Assembly: GCF_029892065.1 (NCBI RefSeq)
Contig: NZ_CP120374.1
Coordinates: 806,001 to 870,000 of the forward strand
DNA length: 64,000 bases
Origin: Sinorhizobium garamanticum
GTDB lineage: Bacteria > Pseudomonadota > Alphaproteobacteria > Rhizobiales > Rhizobiaceae
Reading direction: 5' to 3'
A program made the position numbers and the translations under genes. Under the pieces are notes generated by a model. It was not told the origin of the DNA. It did not search any database and worked only from the letters and a program-made list of their open reading frames with translations. Shown in pieces: positions 48,862 to 58,022 of the stretch (position 1 is the stretch's first letter; the number at the start of each line of letters is the position of its first letter).

Positions 48862-49719
48862 TTATTGTTTCACCGCGCCGGCGGTCAGGCCGCTGACGAG
48901 ATAGCGTTGCAGGAAGAAAATGACGATGACGGCCGGCGCGATGCCGACGAAGCTTGCGGCCATCAGTTCGTTCCAGACCACTTCCTGCCGGCCGAAATAG
49001 GCGAAGAGACCCACGGGCAGCGGCATGTACTCGGTCTTGGAATTGAAGGTCAGCGCGAAGATGAACTGCTGGGCATACGAGCCGATGAAGGTGGTAATCG
49101 CGACCACTGTGATACCTGGCATGGCGATCGGCAGGATCACCCGGCGAAGCGTGTAGAAGTGGCTGGCGCCATCGACGAAGGCTGCCTCGTCCAATTCCCG
49201 TGGGATCCGCATCATGTAGGTGCGCAAGAGCCAGATCGCCGAGGGAATGAGGAAGGCGACGCCTGGCACGATCATGGCGAAATAGGTGTTGAGCACGCCG
49301 AAGCTTCGCATCAGCCGGAAGAGCGGGATCAAAAGCACTGCGCCGGAGAACATGTTGACCGCGAGGAAGGCCGCAAGCAGCGACCCGCTGCCGCGGAACC
49401 TGAAGCGCGCAAAGGCATAGGCAGCCGGCACGACCAGTGCCAGCACGACTGCGGTGACGATGATGGAAACGAAGAACGAATTGAAGATATAGCGGGCGAA
49501 TCCCGGCACGCTCACCCACATGGTCCTGTAGGCGGCGAAGGAGCCGTTCTCCGGCCAGAAGCGATAGGGCGATGAAAAAAGCAGGCTGAGCGGCTTCAGC
49601 GATACCAGGAAGCCTTCGACAAAGGGGGCGAGAATGAAGCTCAGGAAGACGAAGATCCCCGCGTAGATTCCGACCAGCTCGTACCAGCGATAGCGATTGA
49701 TCAGGGCCGGTTGGCTCAT
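48862..49719 (-). CDS. MalG-type ABC importer permease
   Basis: 285 residues, six helices. The coupling motif is RIPRELDEAAFVDGASHFYT followed by LRRVILPIAMPGITVVAITT (EAA..DGA...). It is the second membrane subunit of the sugar-type importer. Its start overlaps the stop of the MalF-type gene (ATGA). The C terminus IFFLQRYLVSGLTAGAVKQ matches the family end exactly, so the gene is complete. Confidence 0.9.
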   Translation of the reverse strand: MSQPALINRYRWYELVGIYAGIFVFLSFILAPFVEGFLVSLKPLSLLFSSPYRFWPENGSFAAYRTMWVSVPGFARYIFNSFFVSIIVTAVVLALVVPAAYAFARFRFRGSGSLLAAFLAVNMFSGAVLLIPLFRLMRSFGVLNTYFAMIVPGVAFLIPSAIWLLRTYMMRIPRELDEAAFVDGASHFYTLRRVILPIAMPGITVVAITTFIGSYAQQFIFALTFNSKTEYMPLPVGLFAYFGRQEVVWNELMAASFVGIAPAVIVIFFLQRYLVSGLTAGAVKQ

Positions 49720-50600
49720 CGGCTTTCTCCGGAGGCGAGGCGGTGGGTGACGCGGAAGTAAAGCAGGCAGAAAATCGACAGGAAGATGCAGATCACCACG
49801 GCACGTGCAGCACCTTCGCCGTATTTCTTCGAGCCGATGGCCGTTCGATAGGTGTCGATGATCATCGTCGTCGTGTCACCGTTCGGGCCACCCTGGGTCA
49901 GGATCCAGATGATGTCGAACGAGTTGAAGGTGGCGATCAGCGACAGCATCGACATGGTGATCATTGCCGGCACGAGCAGCGGCAGGGTGATGCGGCGGAA
50001 GCGGTAGAAGCGGCCGGCCCCGTCCGTCCATGCCGCCTCGTAAAGATCCTGCGGGATCGCCTGGATCGAGGCCAGCAGATAGAGCGTCACCAGCGGCACG
50101 CCGATCCAGACATCGGTGATGATCGTTGCCCAGAAGGCGGTTGAACCATGGGCGAGAAAGGCGACAGGACCGTCGACCAGTCTCAAGTTCTGCAGCATCC
50201 CGGAAATCATCCCGAACTGGCCGTTGTACATCCAGCCCCACATGAAGATGCCGATTGCCATCGGCACGATCCATGGCGGCATGGTCAGGACGCGAAACAG
50301 GGCGCGCCCCGGTACGGCGGCGTTCAGCATGACGGCACCGAACGTGCCGATGATCATTTTGATCGAGACGGAAAAGAAGGTCCAAACGAACGTCCGGGCG
50401 ATCACTTCCGCGAAAGTGCCATTGAAGATTTTGTCGTAGTTGACGGTGCCCACCCACTTGGTCGTCTTCTTCAGCGAAGCATCCGTAAACGACAGGATGA
50501 ATGTGTCCACCAGCGGGTAGGCGACGATGACCGACACATAGAGCAAGGCGGGAAGAAGCAGGATCCAGGCGAAGATGACGGTGCTGCGCCGAACGCTCAT
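49716..50600 (-). CDS. MalF-type ABC importer permease
   Basis: About 294 residues, six helices (ILLLPALLYVSVIVAYPLVD at the N terminus), with the coupling motif QDLYEAAWTDGAGRFYRFRR then ITLPLLVPAMITMSMLSLI. It pairs with the MalG-type permease. The frame is open from a GTG at 50609. An ATG at 50600 is also available. The ribosome binding sequence GAGAGGGTGAGG is better spaced for the ATG. It follows the dehydrogenase gene closely. Confidence 0.87.
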   Translation of the reverse strand: MSVRRSTVIFAWILLLPALLYVSVIVAYPLVDTFILSFTDASLKKTTKWVGTVNYDKIFNGTFAEVIARTFVWTFFSVSIKMIIGTFGAVMLNAAVPGRALFRVLTMPPWIVPMAIGIFMWGWMYNGQFGMISGMLQNLRLVDGPVAFLAHGSTAFWATIITDVWIGVPLVTLYLLASIQAIPQDLYEAAWTDGAGRFYRFRRITLPLLVPAMITMSMLSLIATFNSFDIIWILTQGGPNGDTTTMIIDTYRTAIGSKKYGEGAARAVVICIFLSIFCLLYFRVTHRLASGESR

Positions 50601-50613
50601 GCTCCTCACCCTC

Positions 50614-51771
50614 TCAGGCCGCTCGGGCGTGAAGCGCTTCGTCGAAGCGGTCCCAGAGCGGTCTCAAATCGACGACCGCCCTCTTCGTCCGCGCCTCGTC
50701 CATGGAGAGCGCCAGGATGCCGGCCTCTAGCGCGTCGAGCGGTGAGACCGGCAGTGGCCCCTCGTCCCTGACGTGGGCGATGATCTCGGCCGCCATCTGC
50801 TCATCGGCGCCGTAATGCTGCGAAAGCTCCGTCGCGGCATAGCGCTTCTCGACGGCTTTCTTGCCGGAAAGCGCTTCGTGGACATCGAGATAACCGCGAA
50901 TGAAGTCGCCTTCGGCCATGCCGCGCGATCCGATCACGCAGAAGCGGCGGAACTGGTCCGGCACGTTCAGGTTGGTGTGGAAATTCATCGCAACGCCGTT
51001 GGCGTATTCGATGATCGCCACCTGATAGTCGATGATGTCGCCATCGCTGTCGAAGACCTTGTCCGATCCGAGCCACCCGCTCGGCTTGCGGTGAAAGAGC
51101 TGCAGATCGTTAATGCCCTCGCGGGCGGGATCGTTGGCGGGGATAAAGCTCTTGCGGCCGCCGAAGCTCGCCACGCGCTCGGGCCTCGCGCCGACGACGC
51201 CATTGTAGAGGTCAAGGTCATGGCAGCATTTTTCAAGCATGAAGCTGCCAGCGTAGCGTCCATAGCGGCGCCAGTCGCGCATGAAAAATGCGCCATGATA
51301 GGGTTCGATATGTTCCGCGGCCTCGATCGAAACGATCTCACCGAGCGTTCCCGCAACCTGGGCGGCCCGAAGGTCGCGATAGATCGGCGCGTAGCGGAGC
51401 ACGAGACCGACCATCAGGCGGTCGTGACCGTGCTTCGCCAGAAGCCCTGCAAGCTCCAGGCTCTGCTCGATCGTGCTGACGATGGGCTTCTCGCAAAAAA
51501 TCTTGAGGCCAGCCTCGAGGCCGATGCGGATATGATCGAGATGCATGTGGTTCGGCGAGCCGATCATCAGAAGATCGAGCTTCTCGTTCGCGACCAGCTC
51601 CTCAGGCGAGGCGTAGGCCTTGCCGGGGGAAATGCCCTTTTCGACGAGGGTCGCAAGGCCGGCAGGCGCCGGGTCGACATAGCCGGCGATCTCGAAGCTA
51701 TCGTCGACCGCCTTGAAGACGTAGCCCAGATACCCAAGACGGAATCCGAGTCCGATTATCCCGACTCTCAT
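50614..51771 (-). CDS. Gfo/Idh/MocA-family dehydrogenase
   Basis: About 385 residues. The Rossmann start is MRVGIIGLGFRLGYLGYVFK. The next motifs are LDLLMIGSPNHMHLDHIRIG and the family lysine signature FCEKPIVSTIEQSLELAGL. The C-terminal sheet domain contains HEALSGKKAVEKRYAA. Such enzymes oxidise or epimerise sugars and inositols with NAD(P). It is the first gene of the importer operon. The ATG at 51771 is the family start (AAGGCAAGGGA upstream). The frame to 51891 adds unsupported residues. Confidence 0.88.
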   Translation of the reverse strand: MRVGIIGLGFRLGYLGYVFKAVDDSFEIAGYVDPAPAGLATLVEKGISPGKAYASPEELVANEKLDLLMIGSPNHMHLDHIRIGLEAGLKIFCEKPIVSTIEQSLELAGLLAKHGHDRLMVGLVLRYAPIYRDLRAAQVAGTLGEIVSIEAAEHIEPYHGAFFMRDWRRYGRYAGSFMLEKCCHDLDLYNGVVGARPERVASFGGRKSFIPANDPAREGINDLQLFHRKPSGWLGSDKVFDSDGDIIDYQVAIIEYANGVAMNFHTNLNVPDQFRRFCVIGSRGMAEGDFIRGYLDVHEALSGKKAVEKRYAATELSQHYGADEQMAAEIIAHVRDEGPLPVSPLDALEAGILALSMDEARTKRAVVDLRPLWDRFDEALHARAA

Positions 51772-51962
51772 GCTCGTGCTGTTCCCTTGCCTTTTGGCGT
51801 AATTTATTTTCGCAGACTGAGATAGAATTTTCAGGGCGTCAACCAAAAATCGGCCATTCTGGCGAAATGTGAAATTCATTTTCACGAACATGCCGAATAG
51901 GCCCGTGCCGCCTTTTTGGTGGCTACGACTTCTGCGAGCATTGGCGAACCGTCGGGAACGGT

Positions 51963-52703
51963 CTAGGCGCGCACTCGACCGGAAAGAAACCGTTCGAATG
52001 CCTGAAGCCCATCATGGATGAGCACGGCCAGTGCGGCCACGATGAGGCCACCCTGAAGCACGAAGGCGAGGTTGTTCGACTGCAGGCCGGCGATGATGAC
52101 TTCCCCTAGGGTCTTCGCCGCAACGGTCGACCCGATCGTAGCGGTCGCGAGGCTGATCACGACGGACAATCGGATCCCCGTCAGGATCACCGGTAGTGCC
52201 AGGGGAAGCTCGATATTGAAGAGCCGTTGGCGCTCCGTCATACCCGCGCCGCGTGCAGCTTCCACCACGGCTGGCGGTAGCGTCGTCAAGCCCGTCAGCG
52301 CATTTTCGAAGATCGGCAGCAAGCCGTAGAGGAAGAGGGCGATCAGCGTCGGTTGCTCGCCGAAGCCGAAAATCGGTACCGCCAGCGCCAGAACGGCGAC
52401 CGGCGGAAAGGTCTGGCCGATGTTCACGAGGCTGCGTGAAAGCGGAAGAAATTCGGCACCGGCCTTTCGCGTCACGAGGATCGCCAGAGCCACGGCAACG
52501 AGAGCCGCGGCAAGCGTTGCCGCAAAAACCGTTCTTAGATGCAGCACGGTCAGCCAGAACAGGCTGCCCTGGTTATAAATCGCCGGCGCATTTTGCTGAA
52601 CCAATGGCCTCAGCAATGGTTCGAACCAGGAGGGCTGCAGCAGGAAGACAAGTAACAGCAGCAGAACCGCCATCCGGGCGAGATTGGGCATCGACGCCAT
52701 CAC
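51963..52703 (-). CDS. yehW: OsmU-type compatible-solute ABC importer permease (YehW-like)
   Basis: 246 residues, six helices. Typical glycine-betaine-type permease features are NIGQTFPPVAVLALAVPIFG, LPPAVVEAARGAGMTERQRL (coupling loop) and NIELPLALPVILTGIRLSVV. It is the last gene of the set. The GTG at 52703 and ATG at 52700 are both possible starts, overlapping the ATPase stop. The four-gene order equals that of yehZ-yehY-yehX-yehW (osmU) of enterobacteria. Confidence 0.85.
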   Translation of the reverse strand: MMASMPNLARMAVLLLLLVFLLQPSWFEPLLRPLVQQNAPAIYNQGSLFWLTVLHLRTVFAATLAAALVAVALAILVTRKAGAEFLPLSRSLVNIGQTFPPVAVLALAVPIFGFGEQPTLIALFLYGLLPIFENALTGLTTLPPAVVEAARGAGMTERQRLFNIELPLALPVILTGIRLSVVISLATATIGSTVAAKTLGEVIIAGLQSNNLAFVLQGGLIVAALAVLIHDGLQAFERFLSGRVRA

Positions 52704-53638
52704 CGTGGCCTCGCCGCGCGTTTTGCCAAGCCTTCGAGGCTTACCTTCCCGAGGATCGCGCCGTCAGGTGCGGCAACCGGCAGCGCGGATCGCCCGGACC
52801 ACAGGAGTTCGGAGAGCGCCTCGCGCTGGCTGAGCGTCGCTGGTATCGGCGCGCCTTCGGCCGAACCGGGCTCGACCGCGTCAGCGGCCGTGTCGATCGC
52901 CAGTAGCCGGAATGGCCGCTCGCTGGTGCCGATCAGCGTTTCGACGAAGGGTGTCGCCGGTTTAACCAGCATCTCGGCCGGTGTCGCGTATTGCACGACC
53001 TCTCCCTTGTCCATCACAGCGATCCTGTCGGCGAGGTGAAACGCCTCCTCCATGTCATGGGTGACGAGGATGATCGTCGTGCCGAAATGTCTCTGGATTG
53101 CGACAAGGTCGTCCTGCGCCTTGGAGCGGATGATCGGATCAAGGGCGCCGAAGGGCTCGTCCATCAGAAGGACGTTCGGCTCAGCGGCAAGCGCGCGCGC
53201 AACGCCGACCCGCTGCTGCTGGCCGCCGGAAAGCTCATGGGGATAGCGCGGGCCGAAGGCCGCGGAATCGAGCTGGAAAAGCGTCAGCAATTCCTCGACC
53301 TTCGCATCGATGCGCTTCCTGTCCCAGCCGAGGAGCGTCGGCACGGTGGCGATGTTCTGGGCGACCGTGCGGTGCGGAAACAGCCCGTGACCCTGGATGG
53401 CGTAGCCGATCCTGCGACGAAGTTCGAAATCCGGCACGGCGCGGTTATCCTGCCCATCGATCCTGATCGTGCCCGAGGTCGGCTCGACCAGTCGATTGAC
53501 CATTCTGATCAGCGTCGTCTTGCCCGACCCGGAGGTACCGACGATCACGGTGATCGTATGCGGCTCCACGGTCAACGACACGTCATCGACAACGGTCGTA
53601 TTGCCATAGCGCTTGGTAACATGTTCGATTTCGATCAT
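52700..53638 (-). CDS. yehX: OsmU-type compatible-solute ABC importer ATPase (YehX-like)
   Basis: 312 residues: Walker A IVGTSGSGKTTLIRMVNRLV, signature ELSGGQQQRVGVARALAAEP, Walker B VLLMDEPFGALDPIIRSKAQ, and a C-terminal extension of about 70 residues that reads like a single CBS-type module (SALPVAAPDGAILGKVSLEG). CBS tails in OpuA-type ATPases sense ionic strength. It overlaps both permease genes. It imports betaine-like solutes in response to osmotic load (family knowledge). Confidence 0.87.
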   Translation of the reverse strand: MIEIEHVTKRYGNTTVVDDVSLTVEPHTITVIVGTSGSGKTTLIRMVNRLVEPTSGTIRIDGQDNRAVPDFELRRRIGYAIQGHGLFPHRTVAQNIATVPTLLGWDRKRIDAKVEELLTLFQLDSAAFGPRYPHELSGGQQQRVGVARALAAEPNVLLMDEPFGALDPIIRSKAQDDLVAIQRHFGTTIILVTHDMEEAFHLADRIAVMDKGEVVQYATPAEMLVKPATPFVETLIGTSERPFRLLAIDTAADAVEPGSAEGAPIPATLSQREALSELLWSGRSALPVAAPDGAILGKVSLEGLAKRAARPR

Positions 53639-54834
53639 GCGGCAGTGCCCTGCTTGCGGTCCGTTACGGTCATTTCAATGAAGGCGTCGAGGACGATCGC
53701 CGCCGCGAAAGCCAGGACGACGGTCGGCACAGCGCCCAGCAATACGAGGTCCATCGCCGTCTGGCCTATGCCCTGGAAGACGAAGACCCCGAAGCCGCCG
53801 CCGCCGATGAGGGCGGCGATGGTTGCGAGCCCGATGTTCTGGACGAGCACGATGCGGATGCCGGTGAGGATCACCGGAAAGGCGAGCGGAAACTCGATGC
53901 CGGCAAGTCGCTGCCAATCGGTCATGCCGATGCCGCGCGCCGCGTCGTTGGCATCGCGCGGAACGCCGGCGAGCCCGACCACCGTGTTGGCGACGACGGG
54001 CAGCAAGGAATAGAGAAACAGCGCAACGAAAGCGGGCGCGACGCCGATGCCGCGAATGCCGATCGCCGCCGCACCTGGCACATGCGTCGCGATCCAGCCG
54101 AGCGGCGCGATGAGAATGCCGAAAAGCGCGATCGACGGAATCGTCTGGATGGCGTTGAGGACATTCAGCACGCCGGCGCGCAAGCGTTCGACGCGATGGC
54201 AAAGCACGCCGAGCGGCAAGCCGATGACGGTCGCCGCTGCGAGCGATCCGAGCGCCAGCGTTACGTGCCGCCCCGCCTCCTTCCAGAAGGTATCGGCACG
54301 GCTTGCATATTCCTTCAGAATGGAGAGCCCGTCCCATCCGCCGGCTATCAGCATCGCACCGGCGATCGCAAGAACAGCAACCAGGAAGAGCAGGCGGATG
54401 ACCGGTCCCGGGTTCAAACGCGCCAGCGCATCGGCAACCAGAAGTGAAAAGGCGAAAACCATAACCCAGAAGCCGGAGGCCGGCGAAACGCGGGCATAGG
54501 TGTTTTCCGGTGGCGTCAGATGATTGGCGGCCATTCCGATCAGAACCCCAAGCGCGACGAGAGCGGCAAAGGCCACGGCCATTCGCATCGGATTTGGTGT
54601 CCTGAAGAGCGCAATCGCCGCAGCCAACGCGACCAAGGCGAGAAGCGCGTATCCGAGCGATGGCGGCAAGGCCTCCAGAATTGCCTTCGCGTCACCCTGG
54701 ACGATCCGGTTGGCCCGGAAAGTCGCAAACGGGGCAAGAAGCGCACCGTAGACAGCAAGCGCGGCAATGACGACGCCGAGCTTGTCGACGCGGAATGGCA
54801 CGCGTTCCTTTCCTTGGATCATGCCATCACCCAT
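53635..54834 (-). CDS. yehY: OsmU-type compatible-solute ABC importer permease with long N-terminal helices (YehY-like)
   Basis: 399 residues in the open frame, close to YehY. The first half adds about four helices (LGVVIAALAVYGALLAPFAT, SLGYALLALVALAAAIALFR) before the standard permease domain, which contains VLNAIQTIPSIALFGILIAP, GVPRDANDAARGIGMTDWQR and LAGIEFPLAFPVILTGIRIV. ATG codons at 54834 and 54822 are both usable starts. It overlaps the ATPase gene (ATGA). A RIME-like repeat lies between it and the binding-protein gene. Confidence 0.85.
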   Translation of the reverse strand: MGDGMIQGKERVPFRVDKLGVVIAALAVYGALLAPFATFRANRIVQGDAKAILEALPPSLGYALLALVALAAAIALFRTPNPMRMAVAFAALVALGVLIGMAANHLTPPENTYARVSPASGFWVMVFAFSLLVADALARLNPGPVIRLLFLVAVLAIAGAMLIAGGWDGLSILKEYASRADTFWKEAGRHVTLALGSLAAATVIGLPLGVLCHRVERLRAGVLNVLNAIQTIPSIALFGILIAPLGWIATHVPGAAAIGIRGIGVAPAFVALFLYSLLPVVANTVVGLAGVPRDANDAARGIGMTDWQRLAGIEFPLAFPVILTGIRIVLVQNIGLATIAALIGGGGFGVFVFQGIGQTAMDLVLLGAVPTVVLAFAAAIVLDAFIEMTVTDRKQGTAA

Positions 54835-54881
54835 GGCGTTTCAGAGTTGTCCGTCCGATCGGATGGACGAGGGGGCGCTTG

Positions 54882-54991
54882 CTAGAGCGGGATGAGAAAA
54901 AGTGTCCGCGGTTTTCCGCCCGCGTCCCGCTCCAACTTATTAGAATCGATCACGATGACTTTAGGTCGATTAGACCTAAAGTCATCGTGAT
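54882..54991. repeat. RIME-like double palindrome, copy 2
   Basis: A GC-rich palindrome (gagcggga at 54885-54892 with tcccgctc at 54925-54932) is followed by a perfect 19-bp palindrome (54949-54967 with 54973-54991, loop gatta). The order is inverted relative to 26597-26707, and the stems differ by paired changes. It is inserted inside the osmU-type operon, where it may cause partial termination or mRNA processing. Confidence 0.8.
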
Positions 54992-55019
54992 TTAGAACAA
55001 GCACCCTCCACTCATCACA

Positions 55020-55931
55020 TCATTTCAGAAAGCCGTTCTTCTTCAAGAAGTCCTCGGCAACGGCCTTGGCCGGTTCGCCGCCGACCTGGACGCGGCCATT
55101 AAGCTCTTGCAGCGTCACCAGGTCGAGCTTTTCGAAGACCGGTTTCAGCAGTTCCTCGATCTGCGGGTTTTCCTTGAGCACCGTTTCGCGGATGATCGGC
55201 GCCGGCTGATAGACCGGCTGGACGCTCTTGTCGTCTTCGAGCACGACAAGACCCGAGGGCGCAATGCCGCCATCTGTGCCGTAAACCATCGCGGCGTTGG
55301 CGCCGTTCGTCTGGTTTGCAGCCGCGGCAATCGTCGCCGCCGTATCGCCGCCCGAAAGCGTGATCAGTTGGTCCGGCTTCAGCGTGAAGGAATAGGTCGT
55401 TTGGAACGCTGGTAGCGCCGCGGCCGAGTTGACGAATTCGGACGAAGCCGCAAGCTTGACCTCGCCGCCGCCTGAGACATATTTGCCGAAGTCGGAGAGC
55501 GTCTTGAGCTTGTTGGCCTCCACGACCTCCTTGCGCAGCGCGATCGCCCAGGTGTTGTTGGCGGGCGACGGCGTCAGCCAAACGATCTTGTTGGCATCGT
55601 AGTCGAGCTTCTTTGCCTGCTCGAAAGCCTTGGCAGCATCTTTCCAGGCCGGATCGTCCGCCTTCTCGAAGAAGAAGGCGGCGTTGCCGGTATATTCCGG
55701 ATAGATGTCGATCTCCCCGGCGGTAATCGCCTTGCGCACGACAGGTGTCGCGCCAAGCTGCACGCGATCCGTGGTCTTGATCCCGTTGGCATTGAGGACG
55801 GCGAGAATGATATTGCCGAGCACGCCCCCCTCCGTATCGATTTTTGAGGAAACGACGACATCGGCCTCAGCCGCAGCGGCGGTGAGCGCAATGGCAAGGG
55901 CAGTACCGATAACAGTCTTGATCAGGCGCAT
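55020..55931 (-). CDS. osmF: OsmU-type compatible-solute binding protein (YehZ/OsmF-like)
   Basis: 303 residues, nearly the length of OsmF. A signal peptide (MRLIKTVIGTALAIALTAA) precedes VVVSSKIDTEGGVLGNIILA, ITAGEIDIYPEYTGNAAFFF and TWAIALRKEVVEANKL, typical of OpuAC-type proteins of the YehZ branch. It binds glycine-betaine- or choline-like solutes with modest affinity (family knowledge). First gene of the yehZYXW-ordered operon. ATG 55931 with GAGGGAGA upstream. Confidence 0.87.
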   Translation of the reverse strand: MRLIKTVIGTALAIALTAAAAEADVVVSSKIDTEGGVLGNIILAVLNANGIKTTDRVQLGATPVVRKAITAGEIDIYPEYTGNAAFFFEKADDPAWKDAAKAFEQAKKLDYDANKIVWLTPSPANNTWAIALRKEVVEANKLKTLSDFGKYVSGGGEVKLAASSEFVNSAAALPAFQTTYSFTLKPDQLITLSGGDTAATIAAAANQTNGANAAMVYGTDGGIAPSGLVVLEDDKSVQPVYQPAPIIRETVLKENPQIEELLKPVFEKLDLVTLQELNGRVQVGGEPAKAVAEDFLKKNGFLK

Positions 55932-56151
55932 GATTGTCTCCCTCGATTTGGTCTCGCAGTTTGATCACGGATTCTCCGCAGCGTCGGGGTAAGTCATTCC
56001 ATATATGTCAGGGTTCGGCGAAAAATAGAGCGGGTGGCGCGTCCTGACCTGCGGTTGAATTCTCAACACGCACAGCCTTCGATTGGACATTGCAATCGAT
56101 ACCGTTCTCAGCCACTCTCTCCTCTGCGCATGGAATTGTTTCGGGGGAAAC

Positions 56152-56616
56152 ATGTCCGTCTATTTTCTCGCGCTTTTGATCGGTGTGGTGGCGGGGCTTC
56201 GTGCCATGACCGCGCCCGCCGCCGTCAGCATCGCAGCCGCCGCCGGCTGGCTGCCGGTCTCCAATAGCTGGGCGGCTTTCATGGGCTTCCGGTTCACGCC
56301 TTATATCTTCGGCCTGCTCGCTCTCGTCGAATATGTCACCGATCAGCTTCCCAGCACGCCGAGCCGCAAGGTGCCGCAGCAGTTCGGCGCTCGCATCGTC
56401 AGCGGCGGCTTCTGCGGCGCGGTGATCGGCACTGCCGGCGGATCGCTCGTCGGCGGTGCGGTCGCCGGCGTCATCGGGGCCGTCATCGGCACCCTCGGCG
56501 GTTACGAGGCACGAAAGCGACTTGGCCTGGCCATTGGCAAGGATTTACCGGTGGCCCTTCTCGAAGATCTGGTTGCAATTCTGCTAGCCTTCTGGGTGGT
56601 GTCCTCCGTGTCATGA
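56152..56616 (+). CDS. DUF4126 family membrane protein
   Basis: About 154 residues with four likely membrane segments: FLALLIGVVAGLRAMTAPAA, FMGFRFTPYIFGLLALVEYV, GGFCGAVIGTAGGSLVGGAV plus the following glycine-rich stretch, and LLEDLVAILLAFWVVSSV. The glycine-rich double repeat in the middle is characteristic of DUF4126-type proteins, whose role is unknown. The start ATG 56152 follows CGGGGGAA. Its last codons overlap the start of the oxidoreductase gene (ATGA), so the two are co-translated and may act in one redox or ion process (inference). Confidence 0.8.
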   Translation: MSVYFLALLIGVVAGLRAMTAPAAVSIAAAAGWLPVSNSWAAFMGFRFTPYIFGLLALVEYVTDQLPSTPSRKVPQQFGARIVSGGFCGAVIGTAGGSLVGGAVAGVIGAVIGTLGGYEARKRLGLAIGKDLPVALLEDLVAILLAFWVVSSVS

Positions 56617-57989
56617 GCAAGAACTTCGACGCAATCATCATCGGCGCCGGCCAGGCGGGACCATCGCTCGCCGGGCGGCTGACAGCTGCCGGCAAAACCG
56701 TTGCGCTCATCGAACGCAAACTCTTCGGCGGCACCTGCGTCAATACCGGCTGCATGCCGACCAAGGCCATGGTCGCCAGCGCCTACGCGATCCACACCGC
56801 CCGTCGCGGCGCCGAATACGGCATGACGACCGGCACTATTTCCGTCGACTTCGCCCGCGTCATGGCACGCAAGGAGAAGGTGCGCCTCGATGCCCGCTCG
56901 GGCGTCGAAAGCTGGCTCAAGGGCATGAATAACTGCACCGTCATCGAAGGCCACGCACGCTTCGAAAGCCCGACGGACGTCCGCGTCGGCGATGAGCTGA
57001 TTTCCGGCGATCAGATTTTTCTCAACACCGGCGGACGTGCCGCCGTTCCGGATTTTCCGGGCGTCGACGAGGTTCCCTATCTCACCAACACGTCGATAAT
57101 GGACCTCGCCCAACTTCCGGAGCATCTCGTCATTATCGGCGGCAGCTATATCGGGCTCGAATTCGCCCAGATGTTCCGCCGCTTCGGTTCCGAGGTGACC
57201 ATCATCGAGAAGGGACCCCGCCTCACCGGCCGGGAAGATCCGGACGTCTCCGATGCGATCCGCGACATTCTCGAAAAGGAAGGTATCCATATCCGCCTCA
57301 ATGCCGAATGCATCCGCTTTGCCAAGCACGAAGACAGGGTCGCCGCCGGCGTCGATTGCACGACAGGGGCTCCGGAAGTCATAGGCTCGCATGTGCTGCT
57401 CGCCACCGGCCGCCGGCCGAACACAGACGATCTCGGGCTCGACAAGGCCGGCGTGAAGACCGACGCGCGGGGCAATATCGAGGTCGACGATTTCCTGCAA
57501 TCGAGCGTTCCGCATATCTTCGCGATGGGCGACTGCAACGGCCGCGGCGCCTTCACCCACACCTCCTACAACGACTTCGAGATCGTCGCCGCCAACCTCC
57601 TTGACAACGATCTACGCCGGGTGACGGACCGCATCCCGACCTACGCGCTCTATATCGACCCGCCGCTCGGGCGCGCCGGCATGACCGAGAGCGAGGCCCG
57701 CAAGAGCGGCCGCAAGCTCCTGATCGGCACACGGCCGATGACGCGGGTCGGGCGTGCCGTCGAAAAGGGCGAGACGCAGGGCTTCATGAAGGTGATCGTC
57801 GACGCGGACACTGAGGAAATCCTCGGCGCATCGATCCTCGGCACCGGCGGTGACGAGGCGATCCAGAGCATTCTTGACGTCATGTATGCGAAGAAGCCCT
57901 ATACTCTGATTAGCCGCGCCATGCACATCCACCCGACGGTGTCGGAACTCATCCCGACCGTTTTCGGGGAACTTTCTCCTGCGAAGTAA
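56613..57989 (+). CDS. Class I pyridine-nucleotide disulfide oxidoreductase (mercuric-reductase-like)
   Basis: 458 residues: FAD loop AIIIGAGQAGPSLAGRLTAA, redox-active GGTCVNTGCMPTKAMVASAY (CxxxxC), NAD loop LVIIGGSYIGLEFAQMFRRF, second FAD motif IFAMGDCNGRGAFTHTS, and the dimer-interface MHIHPTVSELIPTVFGEL with the catalytic His. The C-terminal paired cysteines of true mercuric reductase and the N-terminal HMA domain are absent, so the substrate is open. It belongs to the merA-like group without metal-binding tails. Coupled to the DUF4126 gene. Confidence 0.87.
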   Translation: MSKNFDAIIIGAGQAGPSLAGRLTAAGKTVALIERKLFGGTCVNTGCMPTKAMVASAYAIHTARRGAEYGMTTGTISVDFARVMARKEKVRLDARSGVESWLKGMNNCTVIEGHARFESPTDVRVGDELISGDQIFLNTGGRAAVPDFPGVDEVPYLTNTSIMDLAQLPEHLVIIGGSYIGLEFAQMFRRFGSEVTIIEKGPRLTGREDPDVSDAIRDILEKEGIHIRLNAECIRFAKHEDRVAAGVDCTTGAPEVIGSHVLLATGRRPNTDDLGLDKAGVKTDARGNIEVDDFLQSSVPHIFAMGDCNGRGAFTHTSYNDFEIVAANLLDNDLRRVTDRIPTYALYIDPPLGRAGMTESEARKSGRKLLIGTRPMTRVGRAVEKGETQGFMKVIVDADTEEILGASILGTGGDEAIQSILDVMYAKKPYTLISRAMHIHPTVSELIPTVFGELSPAK

Positions 57990-58022
57990 TGCGAGGATTG
58001 TCCTTGCCGGATCTAAAGCCCC

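Noticed and set aside
56613..57989. Calling the disulfide oxidoreductase a true mercuric reductase
   Set aside because: It has the CxxxxC centre and the HPT-type end but lacks the paired C-terminal cysteines and HMA domain required for mercury handling.
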